NCBI RefSeq assembly: GCF_003696265.1
Contig: NZ_RFFH01000005.1
Span: 248,001 to 312,000, forward strand
Source: Nocardia stercoris
GTDB taxonomy: Bacteria; Actinomycetota; Actinomycetes; Mycobacteriales; Mycobacteriaceae
Direction of reading: 5' to 3'
Length of the DNA: 64,000 nucleotides
The notes below the pieces were generated by a model that saw nothing but the letters and a program-made list of their open reading frames with translations, had not been told where the DNA came from and ran no database searches. Position numbers and translations under genes: made by a program. This document shows, one piece after another, positions 33,099-41,456 of this stretch (position 1 is its first letter; each line of letters begins with the position of its first letter).

Positions 33099-33386
33099 GT
33101 GTCCGCGCTGGGAACATATGCCTACGATCTTGCTGACGTTCTGCGTAACGCACTTGGTTCGGCTGCGAAGGAAGTCGATAGGACCTGCGGAAGTGATTGG
33201 CGCAGTACCGCTTCGAAGAGTTTCGCCAAGGGCTGGGATGAGTGTCGCGTCAACGGCGAGGCCATCATCGATGCCCTGACCACTATGGCGAATTCACTCG
33301 GCGTCACCGCCGAGACCCACGCGGGCGCGGACAATCAGTTCGCTGCGGAATTGAAGTCGTCCAGCCTCGACCTGCCGCCACTGTGA
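33099..33386 (+). CDS. WXG100/EspC-like protein, start possibly disrupted
   Basis: From GTG 33099 the product is 95 helical residues (ALGTYAYDLADVLRNAL ... SFAKGWDECRVNGEAII) like type VII partner proteins. However, the in-frame codons upstream (PDLSIVPAE) continue the same protein-like sequence back to a stop at 33051, and an ATG at 33050 is out of frame by one base across a run of seven G (33062-33068). With six G the ORF would begin at ATG 33050 and give 111 residues. GTG 33099 has its GGAG directly adjacent, too close for good initiation. The stop overlaps the next start (ATGA). Confidence 0.6.
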   Translation: MSALGTYAYDLADVLRNALGSAAKEVDRTCGSDWRSTASKSFAKGWDECRVNGEAIIDALTTMANSLGVTAETHAGADNQFAAELKSSSLDLPPL

Positions 33387-33994
33387 TGGATGAGGACATC
33401 CACGTCGACACCGATGCACTCGAGAACTTGACCACGCAGTTGCGCAACCTGAACGGATTTATCAGCGACCATCTTGCCGAGTTGGACCGCCGGGTGGCAG
33501 CACTGCACACCGGCGGAACGTGGGACGGTGTCGCCGCTGCTGCTCACCGCTCCGCGCACGACAAATGGTCAGCTGCCGCAGGCGAATTCAATACCGGAGT
33601 GGGAGATCTGTCGGACGCGGTGAAGGCTGCGCATACCGCATACACCGGGGCCCATTCCGCCAACACCCGCATGTTCCTGCCGGTAGTCGTCGATGTCCCA
33701 CGTCGATGTCCGTGTCTACAACGACGCGGCGAAGAAGCTCACGGATATCGGTGCCGGTATCGAGACGGCCACAACGGCGTTGATGAAAGCCCTGGCCGGT
33801 ACCGGCTCGATGTCCGGTTCGAGTGGCTCTTCGAAGAAATGGGCCACCGCGTACGACAAGCGCGCTGGTCACGCGGTCGACGTCGCGCACAAGCTGGGTC
33901 AAACCCTGCCGTATTACGGCTCTCTCATCGCGCTTGCCGGGTACAACCACGCCTACGCGGACTGGAAGGCGAATATAGATCCGAACAAGGGTGA
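33386..33994 (+). CDS. WXG100-type protein with anomalous C-terminal extension
   Basis: Residues 1-103 look like a normal WXG100 protein: VDTDALENLTTQLRNLNGFI, the GGTWDG turn near residue 49, and ANTRMFLPV. Beyond the ATG of the next gene (33693) the frame continues for another ~100 residues that are Arg/Cys-rich and appear to be an out-of-frame reading of the downstream toxin gene. The natural stop may have been lost by a one-base change; a TAG lies in another frame at the expected end. ATG 33386 overlaps the previous stop. It is the likely secretion partner of the toxin. Confidence 0.6.
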   Translation: MDEDIHVDTDALENLTTQLRNLNGFISDHLAELDRRVAALHTGGTWDGVAAAAHRSAHDKWSAAAGEFNTGVGDLSDAVKAAHTAYTGAHSANTRMFLPVVVDVPRRCPCLQRRGEEAHGYRCRYRDGHNGVDESPGRYRLDVRFEWLFEEMGHRVRQARWSRGRRRAQAGSNPAVLRLSHRACRVQPRLRGLEGEYRSEQG

Positions 33995-35024
33995 TCCGCC
34001 GACGAAACCGGCGGAGGTCGTGCAGCCGGTCGATCTGTGTTGGGTTCATCCACCCTCTGCCGGCGGGCCGGGCAACGGCCTGGTTTCGATTGCTGAACTG
34101 CTGGACAAGATCCACATCCATATTCCAGACGGCAACACCGACAAGCTCGGTGCGGCCGCCACCGCGTGGAAGGCATTCAACCAGGACCACACCGTGGCCA
34201 ACGCCGACGTCGATATCAACGACATCATGAAGCAGATGTCGGCCCAGGATTCACCCGAGATCGCCGATATCACCGAGCAGCTCACGACTCTCTACGACAC
34301 GGCCCGGCACCTGTGGGGGACAAGCAATCAACTGATCGACGACGTCCTCAAACTGAAGAAGGCGCTCGACGATCTGCGTAAGCGGATCAATAAGATCCTG
34401 GATACTCTCGACTTGGCCCTCGCCGGTGGACTGATCCTGTCGATTGCGGCGGACTTCTTCTCTGCCGGTGCCGCTACCAGTCTCACTCCGGCCGAAGTGG
34501 CCGCAGCGGATGCGGCTGTCGATATCGCGGCTGATGAGACGGTGCAAGCTGTGACTGACGCCGCAATCGAAGGGGCTGGTGGAATCCTGGAATCGGCTGC
34601 GGCCGAAGAGGACGTACTGGCCAGTGCCGGTGACGACCTGCAGGAGATCGGAAGCCTCACTCGCCAGGACGTCGACGAAGGACTGGAAGAATCGACGTCC
34701 GCGCCGGACTCGGCGGGGCCGGGCGGGTCCAAGCCCACGCCGCAGCAGGCTCAGGATATTATCGAGCAGGCAGACCGGACCGGATCCGGACTCAAGGGCG
34801 ATCCCTGGCATCGGTCGGCTTCCTTCCCGGTCGACGAGATTGCGGAGAAGGGCACCGTATACGAGATAACAGGTGGCGACGGGGTAACCCGAACCTTGGT
34901 CCAGATGCCCGGTGAAGTCAATGGTGTTTCTGGCAGATTTGAATGGATCGTCGACGGTGACAAGGTTACTCACCAGATGTTTGTCAAGAATGGAACGATC
35001 AATGGGGTGCCGATTACGAAATGA
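33693..35024 (+). CDS. Type VII secreted polymorphic toxin
   Basis: A 443-residue protein. Residues 1-240 are a helical ESX-type delivery region, a hydrophobic segment LALAGGLILSIAADFFSAGAA follows at ~245, and an acidic linker and Pro-Gly hinge lie near residue 345. The last ~90 residues form a compact domain with KGDPWHRSASFPVDEI, GGDGVTRTLVQMPGEVNG, FEWIVDG and THQMF. I recognise this pattern from the ends of other polymorphic toxins but cannot name its activity; the paired histidines would fit a nuclease. The stop overlaps the next gene by 4 bp, as expected for toxin-immunity pairs. Confidence 0.72.
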   Translation: MSHVDVRVYNDAAKKLTDIGAGIETATTALMKALAGTGSMSGSSGSSKKWATAYDKRAGHAVDVAHKLGQTLPYYGSLIALAGYNHAYADWKANIDPNKGDPPTKPAEVVQPVDLCWVHPPSAGGPGNGLVSIAELLDKIHIHIPDGNTDKLGAAATAWKAFNQDHTVANADVDINDIMKQMSAQDSPEIADITEQLTTLYDTARHLWGTSNQLIDDVLKLKKALDDLRKRINKILDTLDLALAGGLILSIAADFFSAGAATSLTPAEVAAADAAVDIAADETVQAVTDAAIEGAGGILESAAAEEDVLASAGDDLQEIGSLTRQDVDEGLEESTSAPDSAGPGGSKPTPQQAQDIIEQADRTGSGLKGDPWHRSASFPVDEIAEKGTVYEITGGDGVTRTLVQMPGEVNGVSGRFEWIVDGDKVTHQMFVKNGTINGVPITK

Positions 35025-35581
35025 CCGACAAACTGATCGAATTCAGGATTCCGGCGGAGTTCGTAGAGTGCCGTACTCGGTTGACTCCCCGTGAATTGAA
35101 GTTCGGATATGACCAGGGTTGGCTCACTGCGCCTGATGTCGTAAGACTCGCATTGAACAACGTGGTACCCGAACCGCAGGCGTCCGGGGCTGTCGAGGAG
35201 CTTTCGCTTCTGCTTTCCGACGAGCTGGACAGGGTCCCCGCGCTCGTCGCGCAGCTCGCGGTGGCCGAATCCGATGTGTGGGTATGGCTGACGTGTAATT
35301 GGCTCCTGGACAACGCCGCTGAATTCGAGGATCCGCTACAGGCGGTCGAGATGCTGTATGCGGACCTCGACTACCCGGACTCGATGGGGCCCTTCGTTCG
35401 CTATATGCCGCTGACTCCGGGCGCCGAGCCGGGGGCCGCCGGGCTCATGGATCGCTGGGCGGCGTATGTCCGGGCCGGCCAGGAGCGCTTCGGAACCGGA
35501 TATCGGCAGGCGGTGGATCCAGGCGTGGAGTGCGGTAATGCGCCAACTGTGGAGCGGCGCATCGATCTCCCGCCGCTGTGA
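35021..35581 (+). CDS. Probable immunity protein (DUF2247-like)
   Basis: A 186-residue cytosolic protein starting MTDKLIEFRIPAEFV. The segment TPRELKFGYDQGWLTAPDVVRLAL and the acidic helical middle (ELSLLLSDELDRVPALVAQLA) resemble the DUF2247 immunity-like family. It is acidic, lacks a signal peptide, and overlaps the toxin stop by 4 bp (ATGA). An immunity protein that stays in the cytoplasm implies a toxin acting there, unlike the lipoprotein pair of the first locus. The family match is from memory and moderate. Confidence 0.65.
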   Translation: MTDKLIEFRIPAEFVECRTRLTPRELKFGYDQGWLTAPDVVRLALNNVVPEPQASGAVEELSLLLSDELDRVPALVAQLAVAESDVWVWLTCNWLLDNAAEFEDPLQAVEMLYADLDYPDSMGPFVRYMPLTPGAEPGAAGLMDRWAAYVRAGQERFGTGYRQAVDPGVECGNAPTVERRIDLPPL

Positions 35582-35635
35582 CGCCGCGTTGACAACCGGC
35601 CGCGATTACACACGTGGCCCATCATGCGTCACCGC

Positions 35636-35657
35636 GCCCGGGGCCGCGATCCCGGGC
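35636..35657. terminator. Short hairpin between convergent immunity and oxidoreductase genes
   Basis: GCCCGGG (35636-35642) and CCCGGGC (35651-35657) form a 7-bp stem with an 8-nt loop. Confidence 0.4.
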
Positions 35658-35682
35658 TGAATTTGCCGCCGTTGAAAGCAGC

Positions 35683-37128
35683 TCAGCGCGGAATCCCGTT
35701 GGCCAGGCGGTGATCCGGGTCGGTGAACCAGCGGATCGTACGCAGCCGGGAGAGGTTTCGGCCGAAGTAGCGGCGGGCGTCGGTGCCGACCTCGAGGTAG
35801 TTGAGGTAGGCGCCCGAGGAAACCGGGGCCACCGCACGATGCGCGGTGGTGATCCAGTTGCGGGCCGCGGCCGGGTCGGGCGGCGCCTCGACCAGCCACT
35901 GCAGGACGGCGGCGTGCCGGCGCCAGGGGAACGCGGTGGCGTCCGGGGCGGTGTCGGCGATCGCGCCGCCCAGCGGGTCCAGCAACACCATGCCGCTGCC
36001 GCCGGCGCGGGACCGGTCGGCGATCACGCCCACGATGGTTTCGGCCACCGCGGGGGTGAGGGCGGACACGATGTCGGAGCCCGCGACCTGCACGGTGCGC
36101 GGCGTGGCCGTGGTGCCGCCACCCAGCGCCAGCGCCGCGTCGAGATGGCTCACGGTGGCCTGGGAGATGACGACCGGCGCGGTACCGACCACTCCGGCCA
36201 GGGCCGCCGTGGTGGTGGCGCCGGTACCGGCGGGGCAGACGAGCCGGGCGGTCACCGCCACCCCGTGCGGCGCGGTGGCGACGGTGAGGCCCGCCCACAC
36301 CGAGCGGTCCGCGGTGGACATCCAGTCCGCCCACGCCGACAGCACGTGGGCCGGATGATCGCCCGGGAATAGCAGGCGCACAACGTCTCTCGCCGGAGCT
36401 GGGATGGTGCGATAGGTCATGGCGGTGACCACGCCGATGATGCCGCCGCCGCCGCGCAGGGCCCAGAACAGGTCCGGCAGCTGGTTTTCGGACACGTCGA
36501 TCACGTCGCCGCCGGTCAGCACCACCTGCGCGGAAACCAGTCGGTCGCACAGCAATCCGTACGCGCGGGAGTCCGGGCCCAGGCCACCGCCGAAGGTGAG
36601 CCCGGCCAGGCCGACGGTGGGGCAGGTGCCCACCGGCAGGGCCAGACCGGCCGGATCCATCAGCGTCAGCGCCGGATGCTGGGTGGTGCCGGCCCGCACG
36701 ATCGCCAGCTCGCCCTGGACGTCCACGCCGGTCAGCTTGCGCATATCCACCACCAGCGCGCCGCTGGTGGCCGAGGCGCCGACGTAGGAGTGGCCGCCGG
36801 CGCGGGTGGCGATCGGCAGCTCGTTCGCGGTGGCGAAGCGCACCGCGGCCTGCACGTCCGCGACATCGGCGACGGTGACCACCCCGACCGGGTCGGAGCC
36901 GTCGAAGCGGGGATCGAAGAGTTGTTTGGTGGTCGCGAAGCGATCGTCGCCGGGCCGGAACAGGCTGCCGCGCAACTGTTTGCGCAGGCCGTCCCAGGCA
37001 CCGGCGGCGATCGGGGGATCGGCGCGCCCGATGCCGGTGCCGAGGAACGTGGCGGCACCCGCGGCCGCCGACAGCAGGGCGCGACGAGAAACAGCCGAGC
37101 CGCGCTCCGGCCCGATGTCGCCGCGCAT
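35683..37128 (-). CDS. Tat-exported FAD-dependent oxidoreductase (BBE-like, probably bicovalent FAD)
   Basis: A 481-residue protein with a Tat signal (SRRALLSAAAGAATFLGTGIG). The FAD-binding domain carries TRAGGHSYVG, whose His takes one covalent flavin bond, and GTCPTVGLAGLTFGGGLG, whose Cys takes the second, so FAD is probably bound twice as in berberine-bridge-type oxidases. The C-terminus has the BBE tail (YLNYLEVGTDARRYFG). Exported actinobacterial members oxidise sugars or secondary metabolites. ATG 37128 follows AGGGGTGTGGGT; GTG 37134 is an alternative. Divergent from the deacetylase-like gene. Confidence 0.88.
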   Translation of the reverse strand: MRGDIGPERGSAVSRRALLSAAAGAATFLGTGIGRADPPIAAGAWDGLRKQLRGSLFRPGDDRFATTKQLFDPRFDGSDPVGVVTVADVADVQAAVRFATANELPIATRAGGHSYVGASATSGALVVDMRKLTGVDVQGELAIVRAGTTQHPALTLMDPAGLALPVGTCPTVGLAGLTFGGGLGPDSRAYGLLCDRLVSAQVVLTGGDVIDVSENQLPDLFWALRGGGGIIGVVTAMTYRTIPAPARDVVRLLFPGDHPAHVLSAWADWMSTADRSVWAGLTVATAPHGVAVTARLVCPAGTGATTTAALAGVVGTAPVVISQATVSHLDAALALGGGTTATPRTVQVAGSDIVSALTPAVAETIVGVIADRSRAGGSGMVLLDPLGGAIADTAPDATAFPWRRHAAVLQWLVEAPPDPAAARNWITTAHRAVAPVSSGAYLNYLEVGTDARRYFGRNLSRLRTIRWFTDPDHRLANGIPR

Positions 37129-37295
37129 ACCCACACCCCTGTGTCGTATCTGCCTGCGGGGACGCCCGCCCGGCGGTCCGAAGGATGTTCGGCGGCGGAC
37201 ACGTCCCGACACGCGACGCCGCACCGATTCGAACCTCAGTCAGTCAGTGTGCCCGTTGGTAGCCGTATTCCGGTGCGGAATGCTATGTTTCGGGC

Positions 37296-38030
37296 GTGGG
37301 GACATCGTCCGGCATGTCGGGCGGTCGGCCCGGCCTCTTTCACGTCTCGGTGCTGGATGTGGCTCCGGTGTGGGCGAGCGAGATCGCGGAGATCCTCGAC
37401 GCCGTGCAGCCGATGATCGGTACTTCGCTGTCCGCCGCGGTCGTGCCCTGCTGGGGTGGTGAGCCGTTCACCGCCGCCGACGCGGGGATCATCGTCGGCC
37501 GGGCCGACGAACTGCTGTTGCACGGTTATCGGCACCGGCGGGTGCGCGGCACCGGTGTGATCTCCGTAACATCCGGCGGCATAGACGAATTCGCCGGTCT
37601 GGACCGTGACGAAGCCGAGACGGCGCTGCGCGACGGGCTCGACCTGCTCGGCGACGCACTGGGCGTGCGGATCGACGGATTCCTGCCTCCTGGATACCGA
37701 TTCGGCGCGGTGGACGAATACGTGCTGGCCGCGGCGGGTCTGCGCTACCGAGTGGGGTGGGCCTCGGCCGCCGATGTGGACGGGTGTTCGATCCGGCTGG
37801 CCACCCGGATCCCGAACATGTCGCGATTCACGATGGCGTCGCGGGCCGGTGCGGTCGCGACCCGGATCGCGGCGTTGCGGACGGGTGCGGTGCCCACTGT
37901 CGTGCTGCGGCCGGCCGATGTGTGGAATCGCACGGTGGGCGACGCGGTGGGGCGGATCCGTAGCTTGACTGCTCGCGGGTTTCGGCCAGCGCTGATCCGG
38001 GATCTGCTGGCCGAGAGCGATTTCCGCTGA
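37296..38030 (+). CDS. DUF2334/polysaccharide-deacetylase-like protein
   Basis: A 244-residue protein with NodB-fold landmarks: HVSVLDVAP near the N-terminus (motif 1, here a single Asp), LLLHGYRHRR (motif 2) and GFLPPGYRFG (motif 3). This variant order is characteristic of the DUF2334 family rather than classical chitin deacetylases. It has no signal peptide. The start is GTG 37296, or ATG 37314. It could deacetylate a cell-envelope glycan precursor, but the substrate is not deducible. It lies 64 bp upstream of an Rrf2 gene. Confidence 0.72.
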   Translation: MGTSSGMSGGRPGLFHVSVLDVAPVWASEIAEILDAVQPMIGTSLSAAVVPCWGGEPFTAADAGIIVGRADELLLHGYRHRRVRGTGVISVTSGGIDEFAGLDRDEAETALRDGLDLLGDALGVRIDGFLPPGYRFGAVDEYVLAAAGLRYRVGWASAADVDGCSIRLATRIPNMSRFTMASRAGAVATRIAALRTGAVPTVVLRPADVWNRTVGDAVGRIRSLTARGFRPALIRDLLAESDFR

Positions 38031-38094
38031 GTCTGCGGCATCACCACCGGCTCGAGCTTCCGGCGGGGCAATCGGGACGTGTAGTATCCCGGAT

Positions 38095-38574
38095 ATGTTC
38101 ATGGGTGAGGGCGTCGAGTGGGGGCTGCACTGCTGTGTGGTGCTGACCTGGCTCGAGGATCGGGCGCCGATCCCGACCGCGCGGCTGGCGCAGCTGTTCG
38201 ACCTGCCGCCGGAATACCTCAAGAAGCGGCTGCAGCCGCTCGTGCGGGCCGGGGTTCTGGAGTCGACCCCGGGCGCGCGCGGAGGGTATCGGCTGGGCAC
38301 CGCGCCCGAACGGGTCACCTTGATGGACGTGGTCGCGGCCGTGGAGGGGCGGGTGGAAGCGTTCCGGTGCACCGAGATTCGGCAGCGTGGCGCCGGGACC
38401 ACCGCCGTGGCGGCGGACTTCGCCGAGCCCTGTGGCATCTCGGCCGCCATGCGGCGCGCCGAACTGGCCTGGCGCCGGGAACTGGCCGGGCAGACGGTGG
38501 CCGACCTCGTCGCGGGAACACCACGTGCCGCGCGGGATCGGACCAGGCGGTACTACGACCGGCTCGGCGGCTGA
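38095..38574 (+). CDS. Rrf2-family regulator
   Basis: A 159-residue Rrf2 winged-helix protein: GVEWGLHCCVVLTWL, then PTARLAQLFDLPPEYLKKRLQPLVRAGVLES and GARGGYRLG. The usual three-cysteine Fe-S cluster motif is not present; only two spaced cysteines (FRCTE, EPCGIS) remain in that region, so cluster binding is doubtful. ATG 38095 and 38101 are both possible. It precedes an MFS exporter by 95 bp in the same direction and probably controls it. Confidence 0.85.
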   Translation: MFMGEGVEWGLHCCVVLTWLEDRAPIPTARLAQLFDLPPEYLKKRLQPLVRAGVLESTPGARGGYRLGTAPERVTLMDVVAAVEGRVEAFRCTEIRQRGAGTTAVAADFAEPCGISAAMRRAELAWRRELAGQTVADLVAGTPRAARDRTRRYYDRLGG

Positions 38575-38669
38575 CCGTCGAGTAGGTCGTCCGCGACCGG
38601 CGCACGTCCGCCGGCGAACGTTGATCGAGCCCGGCCGCGCGGCCGGGCATTTTCGGAAGGAAAATCGGG

Positions 38670-39890
38670 ATGGAAACTATCCTGAATTCACCCGCGGGTC
38701 CCGGTTCCACCACGGCGCGAGCGGAATTCGGTCGCATTCCGGTGCTCGCCCTCGGAACCTTCGCGGTGGGCACCGACGCCTTCGTCCTCGCCGGCTTCCT
38801 GCCCGACACCGCGGCCGCGCTGCACGTACCGGTCGCGGTCGCGGGGTGGGCGATCACGATTTTCGCGGCCACCTACGCACTGCTGTCACCGGTCCTCGCC
38901 GCCGCGACCGCCCGGCTGCCCCGGCGCACCGTGCTGGTCGCGGCGCTGTCCCTGCTGGGCCTGGCGAACCTGGGATCGGCTGTGGCGCCGACCTTCCCGG
39001 TGTTGCTCGCGACCCGGGCGCTGGCCGCCGTCGGCGCCGCCGCCTACACCCCGAACGCGGGCGCGGTGGCGTCGGCGCTGGTGCCGGAACGGATGCGGGG
39101 CCGGGCACTGGCGATCGTGATCGGCGGGCTGACGGTCGCCACCGCGCTCGGCGTGCCCGCCGGTGACGTGATCGGCCACTGGACCGGCTGGCGCACGGCG
39201 CTCGCCGCGGTGGCCGCGGTGTGCCTGATCGCGGCCGCCGGCGTCGCCCTGCTGATCCCGCGACTGCCCGGCGGCCCGGCTATCGGTGTCCGCGAACGGT
39301 TCTCGGTGCTGCGCAACCGATCCGTGCTCGCCGTGCTGCCCGCGACCGTGCTGGGCATGGCCGCCGCATACCTCCCGTACGCCTACGCCGTTCCCGTCTT
39401 CGGCGCGGTCGGCATCGGCGCCGGTGCCGTGGCGATCATGCTGTGCCTCTACGGTTTCGGCGCCGTCGCGGGCAATCTGCTCGCCGGCTGGAGCACCGAC
39501 CGCAGGGGAGCGGTCCGGGTGCTCTCGACGGGCTACCTGGTCTCGACACTCACCTTCGCGACCCTGGCGATCATCGCAGCCACCCACACGGCCCCGGTCC
39601 CGCTGGTCGCCCTCGCCGCCGTCGGCTGGGGCGCGGCCAGCTGGAGCCAGAGCCCGCCCCAACAGCACCGCCTCATCACCGCAGCGCCCGCGCAGGCCGC
39701 AATCGTGGTGGCGCTCAACGCCTCCGGCATCTATGTGGGCATCGGGCTGGGCACCCTGTGCGGGGGACTGCTGGTGTCCGAACCGGTGACGCTGCTGAGC
39801 GTGGCCTCGGTCCTCGCCGCGGCGACCGCCGGGTACGTCCGCTGGACGGCACGTGACCCGCGCCCGCAGGGCGAGCCGGACACCGTCTGA
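38670..39890 (+). CDS. MFS drug exporter (DHA1, 12 TM)
   Basis: A 406-residue, 12-helix transporter. Motif A after TM2-3 is diverged (ATARLPRRTVLVAAL), and antiporter motif C-like GGLTVATALGVPAGDVIGHWTGWR appears in TM5. The sequence pattern (FVLAGFLPDTAAALHV) resembles the chloramphenicol-efflux Cmx/CmlR group of actinobacteria. ATG 38670 follows GGAAGGAAAATCGGG. It lies downstream of the Rrf2 gene and is closed by a hairpin. The substrate is unknown. Confidence 0.88.
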   Translation: METILNSPAGPGSTTARAEFGRIPVLALGTFAVGTDAFVLAGFLPDTAAALHVPVAVAGWAITIFAATYALLSPVLAAATARLPRRTVLVAALSLLGLANLGSAVAPTFPVLLATRALAAVGAAAYTPNAGAVASALVPERMRGRALAIVIGGLTVATALGVPAGDVIGHWTGWRTALAAVAAVCLIAAAGVALLIPRLPGGPAIGVRERFSVLRNRSVLAVLPATVLGMAAAYLPYAYAVPVFGAVGIGAGAVAIMLCLYGFGAVAGNLLAGWSTDRRGAVRVLSTGYLVSTLTFATLAIIAATHTAPVPLVALAAVGWGAASWSQSPPQQHRLITAAPAQAAIVVALNASGIYVGIGLGTLCGGLLVSEPVTLLSVASVLAAATAGYVRWTARDPRPQGEPDTV

Positions 39891-39891
39891 A

Positions 39892-39916
39892 CCGGCCGCG
39901 GCAGCACCGCGGCCGG
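39892..39916. terminator. Bidirectional terminator
   Basis: CCGGCCGCGG (39892-39901) pairs perfectly with CCGCGGCCGG (39907-39916) between convergent genes. Confidence 0.75.
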
Positions 39917-39927
39917 CCCATCCACGG

Positions 39928-40251
39928 TCAGCTCTCGATCGGGAGCCCGGCCTCCGCCCAGTCCCGGATGCCCTCGCGGTACTTGCGGACATCGGTGTAG
40001 CCGAGGGCTTCCAGCTTGGTCGCCACCTGCTGACTGTTGCCGCAGGTGGTGTCCGAGCAGTAGGTGACGATCGTGGCCGACTTGTCCGGAAGTAGCCGCG
40101 GTGCGGCGGTTTCCACGTCGGCGACGACCAGGTTCACCGCGCCGGGCAGGTGGGCCCGGTCGTAGTACTCGGCGCCGAGCGCGTCGATCACGGTGACCGA
40201 TCCGGTCTCGATCAGCTGGGCGAGTTCGTCGCGGGTGATAAGTGCGGTCAT
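39928..40251 (-). CDS. Rhodanese-like sulfurtransferase
   Basis: A 107-residue single-domain rhodanese. CH2A-like VIDALGAEYYDRAHLPGAVNL precedes the active loop VTYCSDTTCGNSQQVA, with catalytic Cys65 and a second Cys70, and the C-terminus is GIRDWAEAGLP. Such proteins carry persulfide sulfur or respond to oxidative stress in the cytoplasm. It is divergent from a MarR regulator, and two palindromes lie in the shared 88-bp region, so the MarR protein probably represses it. Confidence 0.9.
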   Translation of the reverse strand: MTALITRDELAQLIETGSVTVIDALGAEYYDRAHLPGAVNLVVADVETAAPRLLPDKSATIVTYCSDTTCGNSQQVATKLEALGYTDVRKYREGIRDWAEAGLPIES

Positions 40252-40284
40252 GACATTGGCCTTTCTCGAACACGAAATTTATAT

Positions 40285-40320
40285 GCGTGTGCACGCTACT
40301 AAATATGTGCGCGTGCACGC
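40285..40320. promoter_or_regulatory. Paired MarR operator candidates
   Basis: GCGTG-TG-CACGC (40285-40296) and the perfect palindrome GCGTGCACGC (40311-40320) sit about 25 bp apart, centre to centre, between the rhodanese and marR starts. Confidence 0.55.
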
Positions 40321-40339
40321 AAACGGTTATGCTGGTGCG

Positions 40340-40807
40340 GTGCCGACACCCGCGAACCGAACCCGCCCAGCCGTCGCCGCCTGGTCGGCCCTGCTGCGGG
40401 TGCACGCCACACTGGTGCCCGAACTCGACGCCGACCTGCGGCGCGCCACCGGTCTGCCCTTGAGTTGGTACGACGTCCTGCTGGAACTGGATGCGCCGCA
40501 ACGCCTTCGGATGAGCGACCTGGGGGACCGGGTCGTGCTCAGCCGGACCCGGGTGAGCCGGCTGGTCTCGGAAATGGAGACCCACGGCCTCGTGCGCCGG
40601 GAATCCAACCCCGACGACGGGCGCTCGGCGTTCGTCGCCATCACCGAGCCGGGCCGGCAACGGCTGCGCGCCGCCGCGCCGCACTACCTGTCCGGGATCG
40701 AAGAGCGTTTCGCCGCGGTACCCGCCGCCGACCTGAAGGCGCTGGCCGCGACCCTGCGCACCGTGCTGGGCCCGGCCGGCCTGCCTGATCCCGCGTTGCG
40801 TGGCTGA
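40340..40807 (+). CDS. MarR-family regulator
   Basis: A 155-residue MarR protein. The recognition region is MSDLGDRVVLSRTRVSRLVSEMETHGLVRR with wing NPDDGRSAFVAITEPGRQRL; the N-terminus (VAAWSALLRVHATLVPELDADL) forms the dimer interface. I use GTG 40340 because starts further upstream would run through the operator. It is divergent from the rhodanese gene, the likely shared target. The ligand is unknown, perhaps a thiol or oxidant. Confidence 0.88.
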   Translation: MPTPANRTRPAVAAWSALLRVHATLVPELDADLRRATGLPLSWYDVLLELDAPQRLRMSDLGDRVVLSRTRVSRLVSEMETHGLVRRESNPDDGRSAFVAITEPGRQRLRAAAPHYLSGIEERFAAVPAADLKALAATLRTVLGPAGLPDPALRG

Positions 40808-40842
40808 ACTGCCGCGCGCCCGGATGATCTAGGATCGAGATC

Positions 40843-41304
40843 ATGCGTGCCGGGATTGCTGTCGTGTTGCTGCTTGTCGGGGGTGGGGTGGGGGCTATCG
40901 CACCGGCGGCCCGGGCCGACGCACCCGGAATCGAGGGCCTGGACCCGATGCTCGCCGCGGCCTACAGCGCCGCCGAGGCGGAGGCACACGAGGAGGGGGT
41001 CCCGCTGTCGATCACCTCCGGCTACCGCACGCCCGAACAGCAGGAAGCGTTGTGGGAGGACGGGATCGTGACCTACGGGAGCCCGGAGGCCGCCCGGCAC
41101 TGGGTGCTGCCGCCGGAGGAGTCCACCCACGTCCAAGGCCACGCGGTCGATGTGGGTCCGCGGGAGGGCGCGCAGTGGCTCGAGGACCACGGCGACCGGT
41201 GGGGACTGTGCAGATCGTTCGACAACGAGTGGTGGCATTTCGAGTTGGCCACCGTGCCGGGAATGCCCTGTCCGCCGCGGCTGCCGGATGCCAGCGACCG
41301 CTGA
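40843..41304 (+). CDS. VanY-like D-alanyl-D-alanine carboxypeptidase (M15)
   Basis: A 153-residue exported peptidase. The signal peptide ends near ARADA. M15 zinc-site motifs are complete: SGYRTPEQQEALW, STHVQGHAVDVG (zinc His and Asp) and EWWHFEL (catalytic Glu and zinc His). These enzymes trim the terminal D-Ala of peptidoglycan stems. It is short for VanY but has all catalytic parts. No glycopeptide-resistance genes are nearby, so a housekeeping wall role is likely. Confidence 0.9.
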   Translation: MRAGIAVVLLLVGGGVGAIAPAARADAPGIEGLDPMLAAAYSAAEAEAHEEGVPLSITSGYRTPEQQEALWEDGIVTYGSPEAARHWVLPPEESTHVQGHAVDVGPREGAQWLEDHGDRWGLCRSFDNEWWHFELATVPGMPCPPRLPDASDR

Positions 41305-41456
41305 GTAATCGCCCGGCGGCGGGTGAAATCGGCCGTACGGCGGGTGAATCCTGCGCATAACACCTACGGATCCGGCGCGGATCCGCCATTCTGACTTATC
41401 GACGGCACCGTCCGGCAAACGCCGGGAGCTGCCGTCGTGAACCGTGAGGAGGTCCA

